From: Benincasa hispida
Taxonomy: Eukaryota > Streptophyta > Magnoliopsida > Cucurbitales > Cucurbitaceae
Reading direction: 5' to 3'
Assembly (NCBI RefSeq): GCF_009727055.1
Contig: NC_052359.1
Span: 19,037,068-19,101,067 of the forward strand
DNA: 64,000 bases
Shown here: positions 1 through 12,081 of the stretch, piece after piece
How the letters are laid out: every line of letters begins with the position of its first letter
How positions within the stretch are numbered: the stretch's first letter is position 1
Position numbers and translations under genes: made by a program
Notes under the pieces: generated by a model
The model's database searches: none
Seen by the model: only the letters and a program-made list of their open reading frames with translations
What the model was told of the DNA's origin: nothing

Positions 1-218
1 ACCCACCCATTCAACTATTTGGGTTTTATGGAATCCTTGCTATGGTAGCAGATGGCGCGTTGAGGATCCTTTTGTCTTATAAGAAGGCAATGGAGGATGT
101 TAACCTGGATGGTGATGCTGATGAACCTTGTGTCTCAAAAAGTTCAAAATGCTTCAGTAGTTTTTCTTAGTGTTGTTCGTAGATGATATCCTACTCAATC
201 GAAATGATGTAGGTCTAC
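1..218 (+). pseudogene. Copia element F, reverse transcriptase fragment (left part)
   Basis: This fragment matches two separated pieces of the copia pol region of element E. Bases 1 to about 115 match the stretch before the RT (E at about 57560-57660, minus). Bases from about 118 match the RT around the YVDDI catalytic motif (E at about 54600-54700), here read with a changed residue before DDI. About 600 bp of RT between the two pieces is missing, so the copy cannot encode a working enzyme. The reading frame is also broken by small indels. The fragment stops at 218, where Athila A begins, and the same RT sentence resumes at 20899. The left part of F lies outside the window. Confidence 0.85.
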
Positions 219-1881
219 TGATAACGGGCAAGAAATGCACTGTTATCATAGTGCTAAGTTAATTAAACAATGTTGGATTGCGCATTGATGAAAAATGATA
301 AATTGCGTCCATTAAACATAAAATCTATAATATTGCGGTACGTGCGTCAACGCATTGGAACTATTGATTTTTGTATTTTTTTTGTGCAGAATATGCGTGA
401 ACGCATTACAGAGATTGCGATCATATGAATTCATCGGTCGAGCACAACTTCAACGCAAGACTTTGCATTGATCACGCTTGCAAAATACTCACCGCAACAT
501 GGTGGGCGCATCCGGACGAAAGGAAAATTAAAGATCGATGGAACAAAAAAGTTGACAAACAAAGTCAGATCCAAATTAAAGTTGATAGCCGATAACGGTC
601 ACAAAGTACATCCAGCTTTATCGGTGACAATTATCCAGACATCAGTTTGAATTAAAGTTGTCCCATCTGTACAACCAGGAAGAGAAACTAGCTTTCACCT
701 TTTTGAATGCCCTATAAAACCAAGTGCATTCTTCAGAGAAGGTATTAAGCAGTTGATTAAATTCCATCACTTTACAAGTTTCACACTCTGTTCATAGTTT
801 TTCTTTTTAATTTCACGGCGGAGCTAAGAAAGAAGTGGTGACATTGGAGATTTGTCCAAGGCAGCTCGAGAGAAAACTTTGAGGCGTAATTGCCCAGGCG
901 TAAATTGTCGAAGCGAGAATATCTTTTAGAGCAGAGTAGAAGAGTGTAAACACCTAGTGGCAAGAAAATTGGCCCAGGCTCTTTACTTACTTGCATTGTT
1001 ATTCTGTACTTCATCTTTTATCTATTTCAATTGGAAGTTATAATTCTAACATCTGCTCACTCTCTTATACGCATGTAGTAGCTAAACTAGTTGAATGGGT
1101 TGAGAAGGAACTAAGCTAAATGATCTAGGAAGTTCATTGCTTGCGATTGTCTTGTTTTATATTGTGCGAAACATCCCTTTCAAGTGCTCGAGAGAGAGAA
1201 TCTAAAGAAAGAACCTGATGTCTCGAGTGATCGAGGTTAGAATCTGAATTGAAAGAGCAAGATTAGGCCTGCATAAACAAGAAATAGGGAACTTACAGAT
1301 AAGCTCTGTTTGTCATTTTAACATCGTATGCATCCTAGGAATAGGAATGATATTATGTGGTCGCATATTTGTGTGAATGTTCTGTTGTCATTGCATAAAT
1401 AGAAATAGAGGTTTTATGTGTAAACCCTGTAGAATTATCGCATATTTATTGCATGCGTTCTAGCCTTAGAAGTCGTGGCATTCGCGCCGAGAAGTGGTTT
1501 ACTATTGTATGCATGTTTGGCATGATCCGCAAGACATGAAGTAACCTAGGAAGTATTAGCCAAAACCCTTCTCAACCCGTTCACGCACTATTCATTGTAT
1601 TTCCTGTTGCTAAACTCTTTTCGACTCTTCCAATAATTATTATTATTTTCATTAACGCAACAACAAACCACCACCTTATTTATTTTTTCCTGGTTACCGC
1701 AAAGTTTTCATAAGAAAATTAATCAACGCAACTATTTTTCACAAGTCCCTGTGATCGACCCTGGACTTACCAGGAAACTCAGTGGAATTTACACTTGGAT
1801 TCCGCTGGGGAAACTTGAGTGCACAACGTAATTCCATCAACCGACGATCGTCCATTTTCAATTTAAAAAAATAACGCATCA
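219..1881 (+). repeat. Athila A, left LTR (LTR1)
   Basis: The repeat is about 1.66 kb, runs from TGATAACGGGCA to ACGCATCA and is followed by the primer-binding site. Its first ~750 bp differ from the other two LTRs by many substitutions. Its last ~780 bp match LTR2 except for scattered one- and two-base indels. A TATA-like CCTATAAAA lies near 711-719. Short open frames inside it are not genes. Confidence 0.9.
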
Positions 1882-1886
1882 AGTTT

Positions 1887-1904
1887 TTTGCGCCGTGGTC
1901 GGGG
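1887..1904 (+). other. Primer-binding site of Athila A, first copy
   Basis: Immediately after the LTR comes TTGCGCCGTGGTCGGGG, a degenerate version of the complement of the 3' end of plant tRNA-Asp (consensus TGGCGCCGTTGCCGGGG). The same site occurs at 8545-8562, and a better-preserved version is found in element B. Confidence 0.75.
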
Positions 1905-1949
1905 ACTTCGGCAAAAATAGTTTGTTAACGGTAGTTTCTTTTTTATTTC

Positions 1950-4900
1950 TTTGCAGGACTCTCAATCTCTGGCGATACGACACGAAGATTGAAAGGACTT
2001 TTAGGAGGAGACTAAGGACCGCCAGCAACCACAATCCGATAAGAAGAGATGGCGGAGCAACCTACGAATGAGCACAAACAATAACAATGTCATTGCAAAT
2101 CCAATTCTGTTGGCAACGATCACAATAGGCCCCATTAGAGACTATGCATCGCCAAACCTCTATGATTTCTCTCCGGGAATCATGAAGGCCTGCTTTAGAC
2201 GGAAGTAGTTTGAAAATGAAATCGGTGATGCTACAGATGATCCAGGCTACATGTCAATTCGGAGGAAGGCGTGGCGAGGATCCGCACGCCCCATCTCTGA
2301 AGTTTTATTGAAATCTGCAATACTTTTGTGTTCTCGAATATCTCTGCTGGGGAGGTTCGACTAACGCTGTTTCCATTTTCTCTCTGTGATTAGGCTAGGA
2401 ATGGGCTTTACTCACTCGAACCAGGAGAGATCACCTCTTGTGAGCAAGTGGTGGAGAAAGTTTATTGAAGAAGTATTTCCCACCTACAGAGAACGCGAGA
2501 ACGAAGAGAACTTATTACCATTTTTGAACAAGACATGGACGAATCGCTCAACGATCTCTGGGCAAGGTTTAAAAAAGGTTGTTCGAGATTGTCCGCATAA
2601 TGGGCTACCAGACTGCCTTTCAGATGGAAATTTTTACCACGGTTTGAATCCTGCTTCGCAGACTACTGCAAATGCCGGCAGCAGCTGGTGGTCAGCTTGA
2701 CAAGACTTATGATGAAGCAAGAATATCTTGGTCCATCTCCAGAATCATGAAGACTGGACGGGAGAGCGACAGAGATTAAGACTCAAAGATTCTGACGCAA
2801 ATAACGGTGCTATTATTTCATTGCAAAACTAAATGACTGCAATGATGAATTTATCTCAGAATCGAGATCAGTAGCCAACACCGCAAGTGGGCAATCAACG
2901 CAATAAGTCACAAACACCACAAGGTGTGCGCATTTGCTGTGATGGGCAACGATGGGAAGATTGTCCCAAAACCACAGTCTATATACTTTTGTAACCGAAC
3001 AACCTTTTTCCAACACCTACAACCCGCCGGGTGGGAAAAACCACCCAAACCTTGCTTTGAAGATCAACAACAAACTTTCAATCATTTATGGCAAACAAAA
3101 AGAAGGGCCACCAGGTATCTTTCCCAACCGCAGCAACGTTCAAACGAGAGCAAAACGCAAAACAAGTTAAAGCGTCACAAAAACCACCGCAATCTTCTTC
3201 CCTAGAAGGCCTATTGAAGCAATATATAGAGAAAAGATGACGGTGCTTCAAAGTCAGGCCTACGTCCATCCGCAACTTGAATTGCAAAATGGGCTAGATT
3301 GCAATGAGCTCAAAAGTAATAACCAGCAAGGGGTGGCTGCCAGTTCGACCGAGCATTCCAGCAACCCAAGGGGGTTTAGGTAGGAAGCAATTTCAGGTTG
3401 TGAACATAACGCAGTGGAAAAAAACTGTGGAGGGGGAAAAAGAAAGGAGTAGAAACAAATCAACCCTCCATATGCAGCTGAACCTGCGATTGTGACAATG
3501 CAAGAAGAAGAAACAAAAGAAAATGAAGCCAGTAGATACCTGAGGTTTTGCGTCAACCTCAGAAAGTCAAATTAAGAATAGAACCATTGAAGTCCAATTT
3601 GCGCCTTTTCCCTCAACCGGTCTAAAGAGAAAGAAAAAATGAAGAGGTACAGTACTTACGCTCCCTATCTATGTTTAAGTATTACATGTTAACATTCCCT
3701 TCATTGAAGTGATTGAAGGAAGTGCTGCCTTATGCAAGGTTCTGAAGACATGGTTAAAACGCAAGAAAAATAGGTGTTGGAAAAGTTATACCCGTGGCAT
3801 TAACGGCAAAGTTTCCAAATTCTAATTATCCAACGAAGTCGAGCGATCCTGGGAGCTTCACTAGTTTTCCTTGTTCCAAGGAGGGACTCTATATTGGGCA
3901 GCTTTGTGTGAACTTCGAGGCAAGCATACAAATTTCGATGGCCGCTGTCCATTTTTAGAACAACTAAATGTGGGAAACAACTTTTGCCCACATCCCATGA
4001 CTCTCCAACTGGCCGACAGATCTCTAGTTCATCCAGAGGGTAGGTGAAGGACGTGGCTTATCACAATTGATTAAATTTAATTTTGCCAGCCTTGATCTTC
4101 ATCATCTGATTATGAGCCGGTAAAGATGTTTCCCATCATTTTTGAGGCGACCCTTTTCCTATCAACAGGTCATGTTCAAATTGATGTGCACAAGGGCGAG
4201 GATCCTTTCCACGCATAAAAACGGAGCAGGAAGCTCCAAATTTAAATAATAATTCGTGCATGAAATTCCTGAGAAGGAAGACCTACCAGATTCGGAAAGA
4301 TGACGTAAATTTGATTGATGAAGAAAAAGTTTGAATGACAGAGTAATGAAGAAGAGGATGTCGACGCATCCGTAGATGCTGCAATGCGATCAATAAGCAA
4401 AACAAAACAAAAAAGAAGGATCGATCGAGCAACCAGAATCAAGCGAAAGAATGAAAGAAAAATACGCAAACTCTGCCTCGTGGGCCACCAACCCTTGAAC
4501 TACAAAACCCTACCAACAACATCTGAAGTAGCATTTCTGGGGCCAAAATTGGAAGCTGGCCAAGTAATATTTTCTCGCACTTAAACGCAGAATCAAGAAA
4601 ATTGCGTTGATGAGCATTCTCAAAAAAAGCATGTGCGAGCATCGACTGGAAGCTGCGCGTGATATCAGAGGATTAGAAGGCGTGCGTACTGGCATGCATC
4701 ACAATTCGTCTAAAGGACGACCATAAAGCAACCATTGAAAACTCAAACCGTAGACTTAACCTACGATGAAAGAGGTCCATCATCAAAAGAGATTAATCAA
4801 GTGGCTGGATGTGGGCATTATCTATCCCATTACAGATAGAACGGTGGGTTAGCCCCGTGCAATGTGTGCCGAAGAAGGGCAAAATTTGACGGTAGTCCCA

Positions 4901-6567
4901 AGTGAAGACAATTAAATCGATAATGACAGAGAGGACCAATCAATGGAATGGAGCATTCTGTATGAACTATCGCAAATACTGAATGTGGCCACCAAAGAAG
5001 GACTCTCACTTCCCTCTGCCATTCCATCATCAAATCTGAATAAACTAGCAAGGAATGATTTTTAACTGCTTCTTGGAATGGATATTTGCTGGGTACAATC
5101 AAATCATGATAGCTCCTGAACGAACCAAGACAAGACCACATTCCACTGCCATATGGAACATTGTCGCTTTCTTGTCGCATCGCCATTCGGCTCTGCAATG
5201 CGCCAAGCACGTTCCGACAGAGGTGCAATGATGGCAAACTTTTTCAAGAATTTTTCTCGAGGACCTCAGTAATAATATTTTTATGGATGACTTCTCCGTT
5301 TATGGGAATAACCTTTATGAAGTCTGCCTGGCAATTTGGAGAAAATATTGAAAAGATGTGAAGAAGACAAACAGCTGGTGCTTAATTGGGAAAAAAAAAT
5401 GTTCACTTCATGGTGACAGAGGGTAATGTGTTGGCCGCATCAGGTCTCTCTAAGAAGAAAGTGCTATTGTTTGGTGTACCAATTACAGACAGATTTGAAC
5501 ATCAAATGTAAGACTTCCATTTCTCCAACCAACATGAAGGTAGTACGACTGCTTCCCTGGGGCATGGTCTCAGATTCTATCAGATGACTCGTTTAAAGAC
5601 TTTTCTAAGATTAGCAAGACATTTAAGTTGCTTACTAGAGGTAGAACAGAAAGTTTGGAAATTTGACAACAACATATTGCCTTCAACGTATTTCGAATTT
5701 TAAAAGGACCCGGCTGATTACTCGCACCATCTTAATTTGCCCAGATTGTACACTACCATTTCGAAATCACATGTGCGAACGCAAGTGGGTATGTTTGATG
5801 GGTAGCTGCATTAGCCGCAACAAGAAGAAAACAATTTTGCACCCATCGCATACTGCGAGTAAAAATCACCTGAACCCTGAAACCCTACTCAAACTTAATT
5901 TACACCAAGCACTGAAAAATAGCTCCTTGGCTGTGATTTTTGTGTTTGGAAAACTCGGGCATACTTTGTTGTGATCCAAGTATTTTGATGACAAAGAAGG
6001 GACGCAAAGCCCTAGATTGATCAAAGATGGGTTCTCCTACTTTCAAGAATCTTGATATCGGAGATAATTGATCTAAGGGGATAGAGAATCAAGTTGTGGA
6101 ATCACTTGTTCAGACTGAAAGATCTCTGAAAGTTGACCACAATGAACTTTGAGATGGTGGCTCGGTGTTCCCAGATGAGCCAGCTATTTCGCATAAGAAG
6201 AACTGCCATGGTAATTGTGGAAACGTTAACTATTTTGTCTGTGAACAATTCTTAAGATTACACTTACCATCAATGAAAGAAGCTCAAGATGAATGCAGAC
6301 ACTATCTTATTGGGATGAGCCGAAAATCTGTATAAAAGAGGTGCAGTCCGCAAATCATCTCGATTATGTGTACGCAGATGCTGCTCACACGCCTATTGTC
6401 ACAGTGCCACGATTCATCTTATGGAGGGCACTTTTGGAGGACCAACGCAACTTCGCAGCCAAAGTTTTTTTTGAAAGTGGATTCTTTCGGCTTTCATTAT
6501 TCAAGGATCTGCTGACTACACAATGAAATGTGATTCGGTGTCAACGCACTGGCAACATTTCATGGAA
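1950..6567 (+). pseudogene. Athila A gag-pol, first (indel-rich) copy
   Basis: This region is collinear with 8607-12800 and lands in the same order: gag (about 1960-3300), retropepsin (about 3690-4250), RT (about 4400-5500), RNase H (about 5560-6280) and the start of integrase (about 6290-6567). It shares the same four in-frame stop codons in gag but also carries dozens of one-base insertions and deletions absent from the second copy. The longest intact pieces are therefore under 140 codons. Integrase stops inside its zinc-binding region at an N run. The lesion pattern looks more like uncorrected long-read sequence than natural decay. Confidence 0.85.
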
Positions 6568-6592
6568 NNNNNNNNNNNNNNNNNNNNNNNNN
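6568..6592. other. Assembly gap (25 N)
   Basis: Exactly 25 Ns fall between the integrase zinc-binding region and the 3' tail of the element. Compared with the second copy, the integrase core, integrase C-terminus and most of the 3' tail are absent here, so the true gap is far larger than 25 bases or the join is wrong. Confidence 0.95.
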
Positions 6593-6885
6593 AGAAAATT
6601 TTTGTGCAAGGATAAATCTTTTGTCACCCCGGTAGAAAATTTTCTTTTTGAAATAAATCATGCGATGTTTCGAAATTTAGTAAAGTCCTTTTGAAAGTTA
6701 AACTTGCAGTCCCTAGGTCTTAGAATTATTTTAAGAGTACAATTGAATAAGACTTAAGAAAATTCTCGTATATAGGATTTGAATGAAGTATCCTTGAGAA
6801 ATCTAGGAAAAGAACTTTGCGGTGGACTTGCTAAAGGAATCTTTAGCTTATGCTTGAGGACAAGCATTGTTTAAATTTGGGAGTG
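6593..6885 (+). other. Athila A 3' untranslated tail and polypurine tract
   Basis: This is non-coding sequence just upstream of LTR2. It ends in AAATTTGGGAGTG (6873-6885), the polypurine-type tract expected for priming plus-strand DNA, and is preceded by a GAGGACAAGCATTG context that I associate with Athila elements. From about 6745 it is identical to 19099-19239. Its first part matches, in reverse, 14781-14960. Confidence 0.75.
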
Positions 6886-8538
6886 TGATAACGGGCAGAA
6901 ATGCACGTTATCATGGTACTAAGTTGTTAAACAATGTTGGATTACGTTGATGAAAAATGATAAATTGCGTCCATTAAGCATAAAATTTATAATATTGCAG
7001 TCGCGTGCATCAGCGTAATGGAACTATTAATTTTTGTATTTTTTTTGTGCAGAATATGCGTTAACGCATTACAGAGATTGCGATCATAGGAATTCATAAG
7101 TCGATCACAACCTCACCGCAAGACTTTGCGTTGATCGCGCTCGCAAATACTCCCCCAAGAAGAATCACCACAACATGGTGGACGCATGCAGACAAAAGGA
7201 CAATTAAGATCGATGGGACAGAAAGTTGACAATAGTCGAATCCAAATTAAGTTGACAACCAATAACGGTCACAAAGTACATCCAGCTTTATCAGTGACAA
7301 TTATCCGGTGCATCAGTCAGGAATTAAAGCTGTCTCATCTGTACAACTAGGAAAGATAAGTCACCTTTCACCTTTTTGATGCCCTATAAATACCAAGTGC
7401 ATTCTTCAGAGAAGGGGTTAAGCAGTCGATTAATTCATCACTTTACAAGTTTACACCTCTGTTCATAGTTTTCTTTTCCATTTCACCGTGGAGATAGAGA
7501 AGACTGGTGATGCTGGAGATCGTCTAAGGCAGCTCGAGAGAGAACATTGGGGCGTAAGAGCAGAGAGCGGGTTGACTCTCGCGAAAGCGAGAATATCTTT
7601 AGAGTAGAGTAGAACAGTCTAACACCTGGTGGCAAGAATTTTCCCCAGGTTCTTTACTATACTTGCATTGTTATTCTGTACTTCATCTTTTATCTATTCA
7701 ATGGAAGTTATAATTCTACATCTGCTCACTCTCTTAATACGCATGAGTAGCTAAACTAGTTGAATGGGTTGAGAGGAACTAAGCTAACATGATCTAGGAA
7801 GTTCATTGCTTGCGATTGTCTTGTTTTATATTGTGCGAAACATCCCTTTCAAGTGCTCGAGAGAGAATCTAAAGAAAGAACCTGATGTCTCGAGTGATCG
7901 AGGTTAGAATCTGAATTGAAAGAGCAAGATTAGGCCTGCATAAACAAGAAATAGGGACTTACAGATAAGCTCTGTTTGTCATTTTACATCGTATGCATCC
8001 TAGGAATAGGAATGATATTATGTGGTCGCATATTTGTGTGAATGTTCTGTTGTCATTGCATAAATAGAAATAGAGGTTTATGTGTAAACCCTGTAGAATT
8101 ATCGCATATTTATTGCATGCGTTCTAGCCTTAGAAGTCGTGGCATTCGCGCCGAGAAGTGGTTTACTATTGTATGCATGTTGCATGATCGCAAGACATGA
8201 ACGTAACCTAGGAAGTATTAGCCAAAACCCTTCTCAACCCGTTCACGGCATATTCATTGTATTTCCTGTTGCTAACTCTTTTCGAACTCTTCCATAATTA
8301 TTATTATTTTCATTAACGCAACAACAAACCACCACCTTATTTATTTTTCTGGTTACCGCAAAGTTTTCATAAGAAAATTATCAACGCAACTATTTTCACA
8401 AGTCCCTGTGATCGACCCTGGACTTACCAGGAAACTCAGTGGAATTTACACTTGGATTCCGCTGGGGAAACTTGAGTGCACAACGTAATTCCATCAACGA
8501 CGATCGTCCATTTTCACATTTAAAAAAATAACGCATCA
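6886..8538 (+). repeat. Athila A, middle LTR (LTR2), mosaic
   Basis: The repeat has the same TG...CA ends. From 6886 to about 7780 it reads identical to LTR3 (19240 to about 20133). After that it follows LTR1 instead, for example AAGCTAACATG against AAGACAACATG in LTR3, apart from indels. This head-of-3'-LTR, tail-of-5'-LTR structure is what an LTR-to-LTR crossover, or a loop in an assembly graph, would leave. Confidence 0.9.
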
Positions 8539-8544
8539 AGTTTT

Positions 8545-8562
8545 TTGCGCCGTGGTCGGGGA
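8545..8562 (+). other. Primer-binding site of Athila A, second copy
   Basis: TTGCGCCGTGGTCGGGG starts a few bases after the LTR end, as in the first copy, and is a degenerate complement of tRNA-Asp. The short spacer before it is normal for this lineage. Confidence 0.75.
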
Positions 8563-8606
8563 CTTCGGCAAAATAGTTTGTTAACGGTAGTTCTTTTTTT
8601 ATTTCT

Positions 8607-10060
8607 TTGCAGGACTCTCAATCTCTGGCGAATTACGACACGAAGATTGAAAGGACTTTTAGGAGGAGACTAAGGAACCGCCAGCAACCACAATCCGATA
8701 AAGAAGAGATGGCGGAGCAACCTACGAATGAAGCACCAAACAATAACAATGTCATTGCAAATCCAATTCTGTTGGCCAACGATCACAATAGGCCCATTAG
8801 AGACTATGCATCGCCAAACCTCTATGATTTCTCTCCGGGAATCATGAGGCCTGCTTTAGACGGAAGTAGTTTTGAAATGAAATCGGTGATGCTACAGATG
8901 ATCCAGGCTACATGTCAATTCGGAGGAAGGCGTGGCGAGGATCCGCACGCCCATCTCTGAAGTTTTATTGAAATCTGCAATACTTTTGTGTTCTCGAATA
9001 TCTCTGCTGGGGAGGTTCGACTAACGCTGTTTCCATTTTCTCTCTGTGATTAGGCTAGGAAATGGGCTTACTCACTCGAACCAGGAGAGATCACCTCTTG
9101 TGAGCAAGTGGTGGAGAAGTTTATGAAGAAGTATTTCCCACCTACAGAGAACGCGAGACGAAGAGAACTTATTACCAATTTTGAACAAGACATGGACGAA
9201 TCGCTCAACGATGCCTGGGCAAGGTTTAAAAAGGTTGTTCGAGATTGTCCGCATAATGGGCTACCAGACTGCCTTCAGATGGAAATTTTCTACCACGGTT
9301 TGAATCCTGCTTCGCAGACTACTGCCAATGCGGCAGCAGCTGGTGGTCAGCTTGACAAGACTTATGATGAAGCAAAGAATATCTTGGATCGCATCTCCAA
9401 GAATCATGAAGACTGGAGGGAGAGCGACCAGAGATTAAGACTCAAAGATTCTGACGCAAATAACGGTGCTATTATTTCATTGCAAAACTAAATGACTGCA
9501 ATGATGAATTTGATTCAAGGAATGACGATCAGTAGCCCAACACCGCAAGGTGGGCAAATCAACGCAATAAGTCAAAACACCACAAGGTGTGCGATTTGCT
9601 GTGATGGGCATACGAAAGATTGTCCACAAAACCCACAGTCTATATATTTTGTAAAGAACAACCCTTTTTCCAACACCTACAACCCCGGGTGGAAAAACCA
9701 CCCAAACCTTGCTTTGAAGAATCAACAACAAAACTTTCAATCTATGGCACAAAAAGAAGGGCCACCAGGGTTCTTTCAACGCAGCAACGGTCAACAGAGC
9801 AACCAAACAAGTAGCTCACAAAAACCACCGCAATCTTCTTCCCTAGAAGGCCTATTGAAGCAATATATAGAGAAAAATGAGACGGTGCTTCAAAGTCAGG
9901 CTACGTCCATCCACAACCTTGAATTGCAAATGGGCTAGATTGCAAATGAGCTCAAAAGTATACCGCAAGGGGTGCTGCCAAGTTCGACCGAGCTTCCACG
10001 CAACCCAGGGGGTTTAGGTAAGGAGCAATTCAGGTTGTGACATTACGCAGTGGAAAGACT
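8607..10060 (+). pseudogene. Athila A gag (second copy), four in-frame stops
   Basis: One reading frame runs from ATG 8607 to about 9980 with no frameshift but four stop codons: TGA at 8958-8960, TAG at 9051-9053, TAA at 9489-9491 and TAG at 9936-9938. By comparison with elements B and C they replace Arg, Gln, Gln and Gln, each compatible with a C-to-T change. The conserved capsid stretch includes RPIRDYASPNLYDFSP (from about 8790) and KYFPPTENARRRELITNFEQ (from 9129). A cysteine-rich zinc-knuckle-like patch (CAICCDGHTKDCP) lies at about 9588-9630. Gag would form the particle that packages the element's RNA. Beyond 10030 a one-base indel breaks the frame before the protease. Confidence 0.88.
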
Positions 10061-10324
10061 GTGGAGGGGGAAAAGAAGGAGTAGAACAAATCAACCTCCA
10101 TTGCAGCTGAACCTGCGATTGTGACAATGCAAGAAGAAGAAAAAGAAAATGAAGCAGTAGAACCTGAGGTTGCGTCAACCTCAAAGTCAAATGAAATAGA
10201 AACCATGAAAGTCCAATTATCGCCTTTCCCTCAAAGGCTAAAGAAGAAGAAAAATGAAGAGGTACAGTACTAACGCTTCCTATCTATGTTAAAGTAATTA
10301 CATGTTAACATTCCCTTCATTGAA

Positions 10325-10850
10325 GTGATTGAGGAAATGCCTGCCTATGCCAAGTTTCTGAAGGACATGGTAACCAAGAAAATAGGTGTTGGAAAATTTA
10401 CCACGGTGGCATTAACGCAAAGTTCCAAATCTATTATCCCAACGAAGATGAGCGATCCTGGGAGCTTCACTATTCCTTGTTCCATAGGAGGACTCTATAT
10501 TGGGCAAGCTTTGTGTGACTTCGAGGCAAGCATAAATTTGATGCCGCTGTCAATTTTTAGACAACTAAATGTGGGACAACTTGTGCCCACATCCATGACT
10601 CTCCAACTGGCCGACAGATCTCTAGTTCATCCAGAGGGTAAGGTGAAGGACGTGCTTATCACAATTGATAAATTTATTTTGCCAGCTGACTTCATCATCC
10701 TGGATTATGAGCCGATAAAGATGTTCCCATCATTTTGAGGCGACCTTTCCTATCAACAGGTCATGTTCAAATTGATGTGCACAAGGGCGAGATCGCTTTC
10801 AGCATAAACGGACAGAAGCTCAAATTTAATATAATTCGTGCCATGAAATT
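10325..10850 (+). pseudogene. Athila A retropepsin-like protease domain (second copy)
   Basis: The segment carries the Athila protease region: IPCSIGGLYIGQALCD, then a catalytic loop that reads DFEAS (10517-10531) where relatives have D-L-G-A-S, then the flap and the second strand. A one-base loss near 10735 shifts the frame, so the expected ILGRPFLSTG motif is split between frames. In this family the protease cuts Gag-Pol into its parts. The Gly-to-Glu change in the catalytic loop is shared with the first copy (about 3920) and should abolish activity. B has CDLGAS and C has CDLGAS at the same place. Confidence 0.85.
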
Positions 10851-12081
10851 TCCTGATGAGGAAGACCTACCAGATTCGGAAGATGACGTAAATTTGATTG
10901 ATGAAGAAAAGTTTGATGAAGAGTATGAAGAAGAGGATGTCGACGCATCCGTAGATGCCTGCAATGCGATCATAGCAAAAACAAACAAAAAAGAAGGATC
11001 GATCGCAACGCAAGAATCAAAGCCGAAAGAAGAAAGAAAAATAACGCAAACTTCTCTCGTGGAGCCACCAACCCTTGAACTAAAAACCCTACCAACACAT
11101 CTGAAGTACGCATTTCTGGGGCAAAATGAGAAGCTGCCAGTAATAATTTCCTCCGCACTTAACGCAGATCAAGAAAATGCGTTGATGAGCATTCTCAAAA
11201 AGCATGTGCGAGCAATCGACTGGACGCTCGCTGATATCAGAGGAATTAGCCGTGCGTACTGCATGCATCACATTCGTCTAAAGGACGACCATAAAGCAAC
11301 CATTGAAAATCAACGTAGACTTAACCCTACGATGAAAGAGGTCATCATAAAAGAGATTATCAAGTGGCTGGATGTGGGCATTATCTATCCCATTACAGAT
11401 AGAACGTGGGTTAGCCCCGTGCAATGTGTGCCGAAGAAGGGCAAAATGACGGTAGTCCCCAATGAGAACAATTAATTAATACCGCAGAGGACCATCACTG
11501 GATGGAGCATCTGTATGAACTATCGCAAACTGAATGTGGCCACCAAGAAGGATCACTTCCCTCTGCCATTCATCGATCAAATGCTGAATAAACTAGCAAG
11601 GAATGATTTTTACTGCTTCTTGGATGGATATGCTGGGTACAATCAAATCATGATAGCTCCTGAAGACCAAGACAAGACCACATTCACCTGCCCATATGGA
11701 ACATTCGCTTTCTGTCGCATGCCATTCGGCTCTGCAATGCGCCAAGCACGTTCCAGAGGTGCATGATGGCAATCTTTTCAGATTTTCTCGAGGACTCAGT
11801 ATAAATATTTATGGATGACTTCTCCGTTTATGGGAATACTTATGAAGTCTGCCTGGCCAATTTGGAGAAAATATTGAAAAGATGTGAAGAGACAAACCTG
11901 GTGCTTAATTGGGAAAAAATGTCACTTCATGGTGACAGAGGGTATAGTGTTGGCGCACAAGGTCTCTAGAGAAGTGTTGGAGGTGAACAAAGCAAAGATT
12001 GACACAATTGAAAAGCTTCCATCTCCAACCAACATGAAGGTAGTACGATGCTTCCTGGGGCATGCCAGATTCTACAGATGA
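10840..12081 (+). pseudogene. Athila A reverse transcriptase (second copy)
   Basis: The open stretch to 11475 covers an acidic linker and the RT start (LPTHLKYAFLGQNEKLPVII, then QRRLNPTMKEV and WVSPVQCVPKKG). It is interrupted near 11476, and the RT resumes at 11515 with MNYRKLNVATKKDHFPLPFI and CFLDGYAGYNQI. A short loss at about 11730-11770 shifts the frame in the MPFG region. The catalytic MDDFSVYG is still readable at 11811-11834. The thumb region (KIDTIEKLPSPTNMKVV) follows. The enzyme would copy element RNA into DNA; this copy is inactive because of at least three frame or stop lesions. Confidence 0.9.
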
